From the NCBI RefSeq assembly GCF_004365095.1, contig NZ_SOCN01000002.1:34787-98786 (forward strand): a DNA stretch of 64,000 bases, given 5' to 3'. The notes below the pieces were generated by a model, which saw only the letters and a program-made list of their open reading frames with translations, did not search any database and was not told the DNA's origin. The position numbers were made by a program, and so were the translations under genes. This document shows positions 53,685-64,000 of the stretch, one piece after another (the stretch's first letter is position 1; the number at the start of each line of letters is the position of its first letter). The DNA comes from Mycoplasmopsis mustelae (lineage in GTDB: Bacteria > Bacillota_I > Bacilli_A > Mycoplasmatales > Metamycoplasmataceae).

Positions 53685-54162
53685 AATGTTCTACATTAAT
53701 TATTTTCACTAAATATTTATTTGGAGCTTCTATCTCAACAGTATCTCCAGGCTGTTTTCCAATCATTGCAACAGCTAGTGGACTATCCATAGAAACTTTA
53801 TCTTTAAATGGGTCGGCATCATGTGAACCAGTAATAGTTACTGACTTTTGTTCATTTGAATTTAAGACCAAAAAAGATACTAACGAATTAATTCCTATAG
53901 TATTATCATTTTTATCAGAATTTGATTCAATGATTTGAGCATTATCAAGAATGTTTTCTAATTCACTAATACGACCTTCAACTATTCCTTGACGTTCTCT
54001 TGCGGCATCATATTCAGCATTTTCAGATAAGTCACCCTGCGCACGAGCTTCTTTAAGTGCTTCTTGTACCGCTTTACGTTCTATATTAATTAATCTTTCA
54101 TATTCTGTTTTATATTCATTATATTTTTCTAAAGATAAATAAATAATGTTTTTGTTTTCCAT
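53680..54162 (-). CDS. greA: transcription elongation factor GreA
   Basis: 160 residues. Coiled-coil arm with AQGDLSENAEYDAARERQG at the tip (acidic pair that cuts backtracked RNA), then the FKBP-like C-terminal part with SPLAVAMIGKQPGDTVEI. ATG 54162 after GAGGAGT is preferred over ATG 54174, because the earlier ATG lies in the ribosome site. It follows the 227-residue membrane protein, with overlapping translation signals. Confidence 0.96.
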   Translation of the reverse strand: MENKNIIYLSLEKYNEYKTEYERLINIERKAVQEALKEARAQGDLSENAEYDAARERQGIVEGRISELENILDNAQIIESNSDKNDNTIGINSLVSFLVLNSNEQKSVTITGSHDADPFKDKVSMDSPLAVAMIGKQPGDTVEIEAPNKYLVKIINVEHL

Positions 54163-54163
54163 A

Positions 54164-54847
54164 TTACTCCTCATTTTTATTTTCTAATTTTATATTTTTT
54201 TTCACAATAAATAAGAATTTATTACTAATATATGAAACTTCGTGTTGGATCTTATTCTTTTTTAACAATTGCACCAAATCATAGGCCTCACGGTTTTTAA
54301 AAAACTTTAAACAAATTGCAATCATTCCGTTTTCATTTAGTTTCTGATAATATTTTTGATAAATACTCATAATATCTAAATTACTACTAAATACACAAAC
54401 AAAATCTAATGGTTGGTCATCATAAGGCAAAATAGCTTGTTGAAATTCTTCAGGCATTTTTCTACGTACTTGATTATATTTTTCAAAATCAAATTCATCA
54501 ATTAAATAATATCCAGTAGTTTTAACTTTTTCAACTACCGCAGCAAATGCAAATAAGTCACGTTTAGACAAAATTAAAAGTGATTGATAATGATTTAGAT
54601 ATACAGTATTGATAAGTCCTTCAATATCTAGATCATTAGATTTTGAACGAAATTCATCTTTGAGAACAAACGGAAGTTGCCCAATATCATTACGCATTGA
54701 TTGTACTTTTATAAATGCTTCTTCTTGTGCCTTACGCACATATTTAGCACGATACCTACGAACTCAAATTTGAATTACAATATATGTAGTAATTCCTAAT
54801 ACGAAGACAACAATAGCAGAGATAATTAAAATTGTTTTATATGACAT
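54164..54847 (-). CDS. membrane-anchored conserved protein between ruvX and greA
   Basis: 227 residues. N-terminal membrane helix (KTILIISAIVVFVLGITTYIVIQIW) then a cytoplasmic domain with a Rossmann-like pattern: LDFVCVFSSNLDIMSIYQKYYQ, ENGMIAICLKFFKNREAYDLV and a beta-rich end FLFIVKKNI. The layout resembles degenerate methyltransferases, yet no SAM-binding glycine motif is visible. It overlaps ruvX by 11 bases. Function unknown; location in a translation/repair operon is the only clue. Confidence 0.75.
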
Positions 54848-55274
54848 AATTAAATTTATGCTTATAGTAATCTAAATAATCTTGCAAAATCAAAACTGCC
54901 GCCAGTTTGTCTTTGTATTGTTTACGTTTTTGTCTAGTATAACCTGCTGAAATTAAAGTTGCTTCAGCTTTTTTAGTAGTATATTGTTCATTAACATAAA
55001 TATATGGGATTTGAAATCTTTGAATTAGCATTTTTGTAAACTCCTCAACCATTAATGTGCGCTCACTTTTCTCTCCACTTATTTTTAAAGGATACCCTAT
55101 AACAAAACCATCGATAGGATAGATACTTAAAAAATATTCAACTCGTTTAATAACCGCATGAAAATCACATTCTGACATCTGAAAATTTTCTAAACCGCTA
55201 GCGATTATTTCGTTTTCATCTGTTATAGCAAAACCACAAGATTTAGTCCCTAAATCAAAAGCTAATTTTCTCAT
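54837..55274 (-). CDS. ruvX: Holliday junction resolvase-like RuvX (YqgF)
   Basis: 145 residues with RNase H fold: [16 protein letters not shown] (first acidic residue), PIDGFVIGYPLKISGEKSE, VNEQYTTKKAEATLISAG and KDKLAAVLILQDYL (last acidic residue region). In many bacteria YqgF works in 16S rRNA 5' end processing. Start lies 13 bases inside the end of alaS, a known neighbour. Confidence 0.93.
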   Translation of the reverse strand: MRKLAFDLGTKSCGFAITDENEIIASGLENFQMSECDFHAVIKRVEYFLSIYPIDGFVIGYPLKISGEKSERTLMVEEFTKMLIQRFQIPYIYVNEQYTTKKAEATLISAGYTRQKRKQYKDKLAAVLILQDYLDYYKHKFNYVI

Positions 55275-57883
55275 TTTAAGCTGTGTAGTAGTGCTGAAAA
55301 ATCTTTTCTGGTATTTAATTTACCAATAGCTAAAATAGCATTACCACCGCCTTTACCATTTAATTGTGTAAATAATTGTTGTGCTATAAAATTAGAATTA
55401 ACTACTTTTGAAGCAATAGCCAGCATGGGTTGTGGGTCGTCAGAAGTCAAAATGACAATTGCATCTGGATATTTTTCGCGGATGCTCGATGCTAATGTTT
55501 TAATTTGAGCGCAATTAATGTTTTGATTTAGATAAACTGGTTTGTTGTTGATACTTACAAATTCTAAAGAATCTAAATTAAGGACATGTTTTTCTGCGTT
55601 TTTCTTAGTAACTATCACAAAATCAGTTCTTAGTTTCACTATCATATCATTTATGTAATCAATCGCAGCTTCTAAATCATCTGGAATGTCTAAACTTATT
55701 CGATATTCTGAATCAAGCTTTTCTAATTTAACTAAATTTTTGTTGAACTCTTCTAATAAAGCATCTTTGCGTTGTTGTAAGTATTCATTAACTGTTACGT
55801 TTGAAGAAATTGCGCGAATTCTATATATACCAGCCGCTTTTTTTTCTATATTTGTAATTTTAAAATTTTCTAATTTTGCGCTGTTTGACAAGTGTGTACC
55901 ACCACACAAATCTGCAGTAATCCCTTCGAATTGCACAATTCGTACTGACTTTGGATCCATATATTCAGCTTCTTCTAAAGTCATTATAGCACCCATTTTT
56001 TTTGCCTCATCGGTAGTCATAATTAAATAATTACGATTAGCGTTTTGCTTAATATAAGAGCGAACCAATTGCTCAATTTGTTTAATTTGGATATCTGTTG
56101 GTTTGTTGTCTGCTGGTAAATCAAAAGTTAAACGTTCTTCATTATTATCACTACCTAATTGTTTGATTTGTGGACCTAAAATATGTCTTAGCGCACAAAA
56201 CAACAAGTGTGTGCCGGAATGATTACGCTCTAAACCATTACGTATTTTCTCATCAACAAAACATTGTACACTATCAAATTTATTTATTTTTCCTTCAACT
56301 TTGTGAATATGATTTCCAAATTTATCTTTAAAAACATCTAAAATAATAATTTTATTATTATTTTGTAGCATATAACCACGATCATGTTTTTGACCACCAC
56401 TAGTTGCATAAAATGGTGTTTGTTTTAAAACCACATAAGATACTGTTTTACTTTCGCTTATTTCGGTTTCGGTATTTAACAAGTGTAAAATTTCTGTTTT
56501 TGTTTTTGTATTGGTATAACCGATAAAAACATCTTCTTTTTCTTTAATCAAAGCTAAAGAATTAATCACTTTATCCATACCAAATACTTTTTTACTGCGA
56601 CTAATTTCAGAGTGTTTTTGCTTTGCTAATTCAAAACTTTTATATTCTATCTCAATGCCTTCTTGCGCTAAGATTTCGGCAGTTAATTCAATTGGAAAAC
56701 CATAAGTTTCAAATAGTTTAAAGGCTATTTCACCTGAAAAAATTTTTTGATGAGGCTGAATTTCTGATTTTAACAAATCCCTACCATTTTCAATAGTTTT
56801 ATTAAAAATTTCTTCTTCTTCTAAAATAACATCCGCTACAGTTTTTGAATCATACTCATAAGGTAGTGTATTCTTAATGACTTCCACAAGCTGATATAAA
56901 AACGGCTGGTAAATTCCTAATTGCATCGCTATATAAACACTACGACGAATTAAGCGGCGTAAAATATAGCCACGACCTACATTAGATGGTTTGGCACCAT
57001 CTGCGATTGCATTAACTACAGCTCGCATGTGATCTGCAATAATTTTAAAGTAACTATTAATCTGATTTTGTTGCTCATCTTTACTAAAATATGCTTGAGT
57101 GTTATATTCAAAAGTTGTGTAACTTTGGATTTTATTAATAATTGGTAAAAATAAATCACTATCATAATTAGTTGGGGCATTTTGTAAAATTGAAACTAAA
57201 CGTTCAAAACCAGCACCTGTATCAATATTTTTTTGCTTTAGCTCAGTATAATTACCTTCACCATCAGAATTATAGGTTGAGAAAACTATATTTCAAATCT
57301 CTATATAACGGTCGTTCTCGATATCATTTTGTAATAGTTCAATTCCCCGCTTATCATATTTTTCACCGCGATCATAAAAAATTTCTGTGTTTGGACCACA
57401 TGGCCCAGAACCAACTTCTCAGAAGTTTGTTTTTTTATCTCCAGCTATTAGATGCTCCGATTTAATTCCGTATGATAATCATAGATTTTTGGTTTCTAAA
57501 TCTTCAAAATAATAAGTAAAATAAAGTTTTTCTAAATCTAAATTTAGTCAGTTAGTCAAAAAATCAATAGCAAATTCTATCGCTTCCTTTTTAAAGTAAT
57601 CACCAATTGAAAAATTACCTAACATTTCAAAAAAAGTATGATGACGCGCTGTGATACCTACGTTCTCGATATCATTAGTACGAATTGATTTTTGATAATT
57701 ACATAAACGCTTTGCTGGTGGTGTTTTTTTACCTGAAAAATAATCTTTTAATGTTGCTACACCACTATTAATCCATAATAAAGATGGGTCATTTTGTGGA
57801 ATTAAACTTTTAGAATCTACAATAAAATGTTGTTTGGAACCAAAAAAATCCAATCATTTTTTTCTTACTTCTTCTGCCTTCAT
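55262..57883 (-). CDS. alaS: alanyl-tRNA synthetase
   Basis: 873 residues. The N-terminal class II core ([57 protein letters not shown]) and the [21 protein letters not shown] region are followed by the editing domain with [15 protein letters not shown] and CGGTHLSN (HxxxH and CxxxH zinc site). The short C-terminal C-Ala domain is present ([13 protein letters not shown]). The true stop is TAG 55262 after a UGA codon. UGA is used as Trp at several conserved places. Confidence 0.96.
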
Positions 57884-57891
57884 TTCTGCTC

Positions 57892-59025
<1,134 letters not shown>

Positions 59026-59053
59026 TTAATTATATAAAATTCTATAATATAAA

Positions 59054-59076
59054 AAACTAGACATTTGCCTAGTCTA
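59054..59076 (-). terminator. possible terminator after proS
   Basis: Minus strand: ACTAG/CTAGT stem with an 8-base loop followed by six T, 5 bases after the proS stop and before mnmA. Weak stem, so partial read-through into mnmA is possible. Confidence 0.5.
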
Positions 59077-60519
59077 TTAATATGCTTTCGCAAAGACGAC
59101 ATAGCGATTTGTTTCTTTTTGGCAATCTGAATAAATACATTTATGAGTCTGTTGTGGTTTTTTAAATAATTTTATTGGTATGCATCTTGCTGTTGCTCCA
59201 GTTTCTTCTTTAATAACTTCTTCGGCTCGATCTAAGCAACAAAATGGAGCATAAACAAATTTGGCTTTTTTAATTTCTTTTTGAAAATCATCATAAGAAT
59301 ATACATATGCAACATTATTTTGTAATCTTGTTAATGCTGTTTTATATAAGTTTTCATGAATATCTTTGAGTGTTTTTCTAATGGTTTTTTTAACATCAAT
59401 AATTTTTACCTGAAATTTTTGCAAGGTGTCTCTACGCACAAAAGTAACCTCATTATTTTCTGCGTCTCGTGGGCCAATTTCTATACGTAGTGGAACCCCT
59501 TGGATTTCACTATTTGATGCTTTAAAACCAGGATTGCGATCACTATTGTCTAAATTTACACGAAACTTTTTATTTATTTCTTGGTATATTTGTTTTGAAA
59601 TATTTGAAACCTTTTCTGATTTTTTTGCAAATAATTCTAAAATATCGATTTGAATTGGTGCAACGTAGGGAGGAATAATTATTCCACGGTTATCTCCGTG
59701 TGTCATAATTATTGCACCTAATAAACGAGTAGAAACTCCCCATGAAGTCTGATAAACAAATTCTTGCTCGTTGTTTTTATTTTTAAAAGTTATTTTATAG
59801 GGTTTTGAAAAGTTTTGAGCTAAATAGTGGCTAGTTCCTGCTTGTAATGCTTTGCCATCTTTCATCATTGCTTCAATAGTATAGGTTGAACAAGCGCCCG
59901 CGAATTTTTCCTTAGGAGTTTTTTTTCCAATAATTGTAGGAATTGCTAAATAATTTTTTAAAAATTTTGCATAAGTACTAATCATTTCTCTTGTAAATTT
60001 TCTTGCTTCCATCGCATCAGAATGACATGTGTGCCCTTCTTGTCATAAAAATTCACGTGATCTTAAAAAAGGATTAGTAGTTTTTTCTCATCGCACCACA
60101 TTTGCCCATTGATTATAAATTAAAGGTAAATCATTATGTGAATTAATTGATTTTTTAAATAAATCAGCAAATAAAACTTCAGATGTAGGGCGGATTACTA
60201 ATGGTTCTTGCAAACTACGCTCCCCCACCATTAATACGGTTGCTAATTCAGGATTAAAACCCACAATATGTTCTTTTTCTAATTCAAATAAACTTTTTGG
60301 AATTAATAAAGGTAAATAAACATTTTTAATTCCTTTTGAAATAAAAATATTGTTAAGATTCTTTTGTATTAATTCCCAAATTCCGTATGAATTTGGTTTA
60401 AAAATAATTGAACCTTTAGTTGGTCCATAAGCAATTAAATTACCATTTTTAACTACATCTGTATATCATTTAGCAAAATCTTGTTCTAATGGTGTAATTT
60501 TTTCTAATTCCCTATTCAT
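59077..60519 (-). CDS. proS: prolyl-tRNA synthetase (short archaeal/eukaryal type)
   Basis: 480 residues, the type without the bacterial insertion domain. Class II motifs: [54 protein letters not shown], and GISTRLLGAIIMTHGDNRG (here WGVSTRLLG); the anticodon domain and a zinc-like C-terminal part with Cys pairs ending in KAY. A C-terminal Tyr is typical of this form. UGA codons are read as Trp. ATG 60519 is preferred from the match to MNRELEKITPLEQDFAKWY. Confidence 0.95.
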
Positions 60520-60563
60520 AATTGTCTATTATACACTTTTTAGCTATATATCATGCATAAATG

Positions 60564-60592
60564 GTATAAAAAAACACCTTAAAATTAAGGTG
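60564..60592 (-). terminator. terminator of the tRNA pair
   Basis: CACCTT/AAGGTG stem with AT loop, then seven T on the minus strand, four bases after the tRNA-Gln 3' end. Confidence 0.8.
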
Positions 60593-60595
60593 ATA

Positions 60596-60670
60596 TGGCT
60601 GCCCCAGTTAGATTCGAACTAACGCATGTCGGAACCAAAACCCGATGCCTTACCGCTTGGCTATGGGGCA
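60596..60670 (-). tRNA. trnQ: tRNA-Gln(UUG)
   Basis: 75 bases with CCA encoded. Acceptor TGCCCCA/TGGGGCA, D arm GCCAAGCGGTAAGGC, anticodon stem TCGGG/TCCGA with loop TTTTGGT (anticodon TTG) and T arm GTTAGTTCGAATCTAAC. All four arms fold. Confidence 0.95.
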
Positions 60671-60675
60671 TTAAA

Positions 60676-60759
60676 TGGTGGGGGGGGAGGGATTCGAACC
60701 CCCGAATCCTAAGAAAGTGGGTTACAGCCACCCGCATTTGGCCGCTTTGCTACCCCCCC
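60676..60759 (-). tRNA. trnY: tRNA-Tyr(GUA)
   Basis: 84 bases with CCA encoded. Acceptor of seven G:C pairs, anticodon loop CTGTAAC (anticodon GTA) and a long variable arm (CTTTCTTAGGATT), as in class II tRNA-Tyr. T loop TTCGAAT is standard. It is five bases upstream of tRNA-Gln, in one transcript. Confidence 0.95.
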
Positions 60760-60778
60760 ATTTATAAATTGCTAAATT

Positions 60779-60805
60779 ATTATACCACTAAAAATTTTAT
60801 TTCAA
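60779..60805 (-). promoter_or_regulatory. promoter of the tRNA-Tyr-Gln unit
   Basis: Minus strand TTGAAA, 15 bases, TGG-TATAAT (extended -10), 20 bases before tRNA-Tyr. Confidence 0.7.
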
Positions 60806-60825
60806 ATTTTTTAATCTATTTTTAC

Positions 60826-60856
60826 AAAAAAGATACTATTGTATAGTATCTTTTTA
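60826..60856 (-). terminator. terminator of the protease/lipoprotein pair
   Basis: Near-perfect stem AAAAAGATACTA/TAGTATCTTTTT with a 5- to 7-base loop and T-tract, overlapping the stop of the lipoprotein gene. Confidence 0.75.
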
Positions 60857-61726
60857 AAATATTTCAATTTTTGTGTCAGATAATTTATTTAAATTAAAAT
60901 TGCTAAATTCAGAACTTTTTGTATCTATTAAATATGATTTTTGTAATAACTTTAAAACAGAAACATTTTTTTTGCTATTATTTCTAACTGGTCCGAAAGC
61001 GCTTCCGAAATCATTATATCTTTCAAATGTTTCTAGACCATTTTTAATAAACTTATCAAAATATAAAATAGATATAAAAGAATCTTTATAATATCGAGAT
61101 CCTATATAAGGAAATTCATTATGTGATTTATTATCTTCGGTAACTTTATTTAATCAACGCTCTTTATATTTTATACCAATTATTAAGTTGTTGTCTTTTA
61201 TTTGTAATGAATCTATATAACTATCATTATAATAATCAAATTTATAATAATATATATATTCAAAACGATCTCCAGGATATCAAGTTTGTGGGTAAACTGC
61301 AGGTGCATTATTAGAATAATTAGGATTATTCCTAAGATCATATTCTAAATCTGGTTCTCTTAAAATTAATAAATTTATTAAAATTTTATTATATTTAAGC
61401 GGAATTAATTCGATGATAATATTTTTGTTTAAATATTTCTCTAAATTAGAATAATCTCAATTAAAATTATAAGCAGTTTTAATTTTCCTTCAGCTATTTT
61501 TACTATCAAAATTTGAATCTTTATTTAAAATTTTAAAATAGCTATTATTTCTATCTATTTGATTTAAAAATATATTTGAATTTTCACTATATAAAATTAA
61601 TGAGTCTGTTTGATATTTGCTTTTTAGTTTTCTAATTTCATCATTATTAATATTAGTACAAGAAATAGCAACAGGAAATAAAGAGAGAGATGAAATTATA
61701 GTTAGAAATTTATATTTTCACTTCAT
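60854..61726 (-). CDS. lipoprotein, unknown
   Basis: 290 residues. MKWKYKFLTIISSLSLFPVA is a signal peptide (UGA as the first Trp) with lipobox VAISC and Cys 23. The mature part is rich in Asn, Tyr and Lys with patterns such as RFEYIYYYKFDYYNDSYID and IGIKYKERW. No family is recognised. It starts seven bases after the end of the subtilase gene, so they are co-transcribed; it may be an inhibitor, partner or surface anchor of the protease. This is inference from position. Confidence 0.75.
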
Positions 61727-61733
61727 AAAAATC

Positions 61734-63632
61734 TTATACTGATAATTTATTTAAATAAACGTCTTTTCCATCTCTATCTTCTAAAATAATATAAATAGAG
61801 TCATAATACAAGTTGTATCAATTATAATCTTTTTTTAATTTTATTGTTAAAGAATATTGAAAGGGATAAAACTGAGATGTTCATTTATTAGGTAAAATAT
61901 ATCTATTTGTTGATGTGGCGTTATCATCAATATCATTATTTTTACCTATTCCACTGTAACTTGATAAATGAAATTGTCTATAAGTTCATTCCGGTGTTGC
62001 ATATATATCACCCTTTAATTTAGTATTTATAATATTAATATGTTGATCAATTTCTTTTTTATCAATTGTTTCCCTCTCTTTTTTACTTAATTTATGCAAA
62101 TCACTAAAACTTGAAACTATAGCAATAAATCTACCATCACCTGAAACTTCTTTTGTAAATTTCATTTCTTGATTTTTTGCGTAATACAAATCTTTTACTT
62201 TTATCTTTTTGATTTTTTTAGAAAAATATTTCATTTTTTTTCAATTAATAAAACCACTACCTACATTTTTTGGTATATCATTTGGCGCATAATTATCATA
62301 CTTACCCAAATCAAAACTAGCCAATAGAATTGCCTTCAGCTCCGGAACTTCATAATCATAATTATTCAGAGCACTAAGCAATGCAGATAAAGCAAGTAAA
62401 ACAGGTGTTGAAAAACTAGTTCCAGCTCATTTGTTAATATCTGGGTCATCAAATTTAGTCGATGTGCTTTGTGGATCTGGTTCTAAAAGTAGCGTTTCCT
62501 CAGAAAATTTATCTGGTCCCAAACCTAACGGTGAGTCTTCAAATTTTTTTATTGTACCATTTGAATAATTTTCTACTTCGTTAGTATTTATATCATATGC
62601 ACCAATAATAAATGTATTTTTTGATCTTTGTATTGAAAATGGTTTTTTCCAAAACTCTAATTCAGCGTTAAATATTTCTTTGGTTTTTTCCAATATTGAT
62701 TTATTTTGGGAACTTAAATTATTTAAATTTAACTTTTTATATATAAGTTCTTGAATTAAATCTAACCATTTTGGTATTGATTCATTTGAATTGCCAGCGG
62801 ATATAAAAAATTTCATATCATATTTATATGCATATTCATCAAGCAATGCAGCTTCATCGGGATATTCAATAGAAATTATTTTTTCAAAATTTTTATTTTT
62901 AGTAGCTATTTCACTAAAATTTAAATTTAAAATAGCATTATATAAATCAAAAAAAGTTTTATCATAAAAATTAGAATAACTTAAATTTATATATTTAACT
63001 CTATTTTTTCTAAAAAATTCTAAATTTGATCTTAATATTTCTAAATTTGATTTTTTTTGTATTCTACGAAAAGAAGTGGAATAAAATTTTGCATTTCTCA
63101 ATAATCCTGAATCCGAACCAATTATAGATGCAATTTTTGTTGCATGTCCATTTATTTGTCAAGACTTTAAAAATGAATCATCGTATCTTTCGTATTTAGC
63201 ACCTTTATCACTATTTTTTATTTTATAATACACGTCTGTACTCGTTAAATCATTATTGTAATTTACATAGCCGCTTTTTGCGTTATTGTTTGATATTTCT
63301 TCTGTTTGCGAAAAAATATCATTAATATAGTAATACATATCAAACAAATTATAATTAAGTTTACGATTTGACTGATATACATTATCCGTTGTATTGCCAT
63401 TAAATTTTAATATATTAAAATCAATAACCCCATCGTCTATGATTCCTATTTTAACTTCTTTATTCGATCTTTCTTTAACACCTAGTTTATTTCATAATTT
63501 AGAATGAATGTTATCATACTTTCAGATATCACGCACTAAATTTTGATCATAATTAATAGATACAGAAAACCCGAAACCGGTCGTTGCAGCAATGCTTGTA
63601 AATAGACTTAATTTTTTAATTCATTTTTTCAT
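61734..63632 (-). CDS. subtilisin-like serine protease (S8 family)
   Basis: 632 residues. Signal-like start MKKWIKKLSLFTSIAATTGF without a lipobox Cys, so secreted or membrane-held. The triad is intact: Asp 66 (GIIDDGVI), His 163 (NGHATKIASIIGS), Ser 406 (GTSFSTPVLLAL), plus oxyanion Asn 281 (ISAGNSNES). Long Asn/Lys-rich insertions separate the motifs, and a C-terminal beta-rich domain of about 170 residues follows. Extracellular subtilases of mycoplasmas are candidate host-protein-degrading enzymes. UGA codons are read as Trp. No SD except GGAT; start ATG 63632 is chosen from the signal peptide. Confidence 0.9.
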
Positions 63633-63706
63633 ATATCCTTTCGCTTACTTAACATAGATAAATGCAATTTATACCTAACACTATTATTATATAACTTTCT
63701 CGAATT

Positions 63707-63730
63707 AAAAAAATACCCCAACGGGGTTTT
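63707..63730 (-). terminator. rRNA operon terminator
   Basis: Minus strand: ACCCC-GTT-GGGGT followed by seven T, 65 bases after the 23S 3' end. No 5S gene lies between. Confidence 0.75.
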
Positions 63731-63793
63731 GTGCTTTGAAAACTGAATAGTAAATTCATAATTCATTAAAATGTCTTGAATCCATCCTAACTT

Positions 63794-64000
<207 letters not shown>

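Overview
This is a low-GC mollicute chromosome, a fermentative Mycoplasma in the broad sense. UGA is read as tryptophan throughout: nearly every conserved gene has in-frame TGA codons where its family carries Trp, for example the last residue of ribosomal protein S7. All CDS coordinates here use that code, so several reading frames that look short under the standard code are joined. I cannot fix the species. Thermosensitive lipoprotein-style genes, a p37/p29/p69 transporter, a DUF31-type protease and a subtilisin-like protease are typical of animal mycoplasmas.

Layout. 1-2640 is accessory DNA: a truncated AAA ATPase, an HNH endonuclease, a frameshifted unknown gene and a small unknown ORF. 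2678-9111 is an operon for an ascorbate/pentitol-type PTS (IIA, IIB, IIC) with a ribulose-phosphate epimerase-like enzyme, transketolase and three unknown membrane proteins. 9191-12201 (minus) is fruA-fruK. 12365-13884 is a two-gene type II restriction-modification cassette, followed by a candidate structured RNA. 14113-18093 (minus) is the p37-p29-p69 ABC transporter. 18112-18910 is decayed DNA. 18926-21149 is a lysine-riboswitch-like leader and pepF. Then follow a stand-alone lpd, apt, the str operon (rpsL-rpsG-fusA, minus), a tandem family of unknown A/B gene pairs with decayed copies (27334-30488, minus), and parC (minus).

33784-39117 is a DNA replication/repair cluster: a 38-aa basic protein, dnaX, ybaB, recR, tmk, holB, rsmI. 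39159-44266 (minus) holds a phase-variable-looking DUF31 lipoprotein protease, coaX, a hydrolase, lplA and an unknown. 44495-51859 is pyruvate catabolism: pta, nox (interrupted by a stop codon), pdhA-pdhB-pdhC-pdhD. 51908-60519 (minus) holds a zinc alcohol dehydrogenase, hpt, greA, a membrane protein, ruvX, alaS, mnmA, proS. 60596-60759 holds tRNA-Gln and tRNA-Tyr, then a lipoprotein/subtilase pair, and the window ends in the 3' end of a 23S rRNA gene (minus).

How it fits together. Sugar enters by PTS, is handled by the fructose and pentose-phosphate enzymes, and pyruvate goes through PDH and Pta. LplA lipoylates PDH, whose lipoyl domain sits on E3 and not on E2. Transketolase and PDH both need thiamine pyrophosphate, the ligand known for p37-type binding proteins. 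The most notable observations are the lysine-riboswitch-like leader before a peptidase in an organism group that does not make lysine, the G8 tract that breaks the DUF31 protease, the single nonsense codon in nox, the moved lipoyl domain, and the tandem A/B family with a conserved Tyr-Gly tail.
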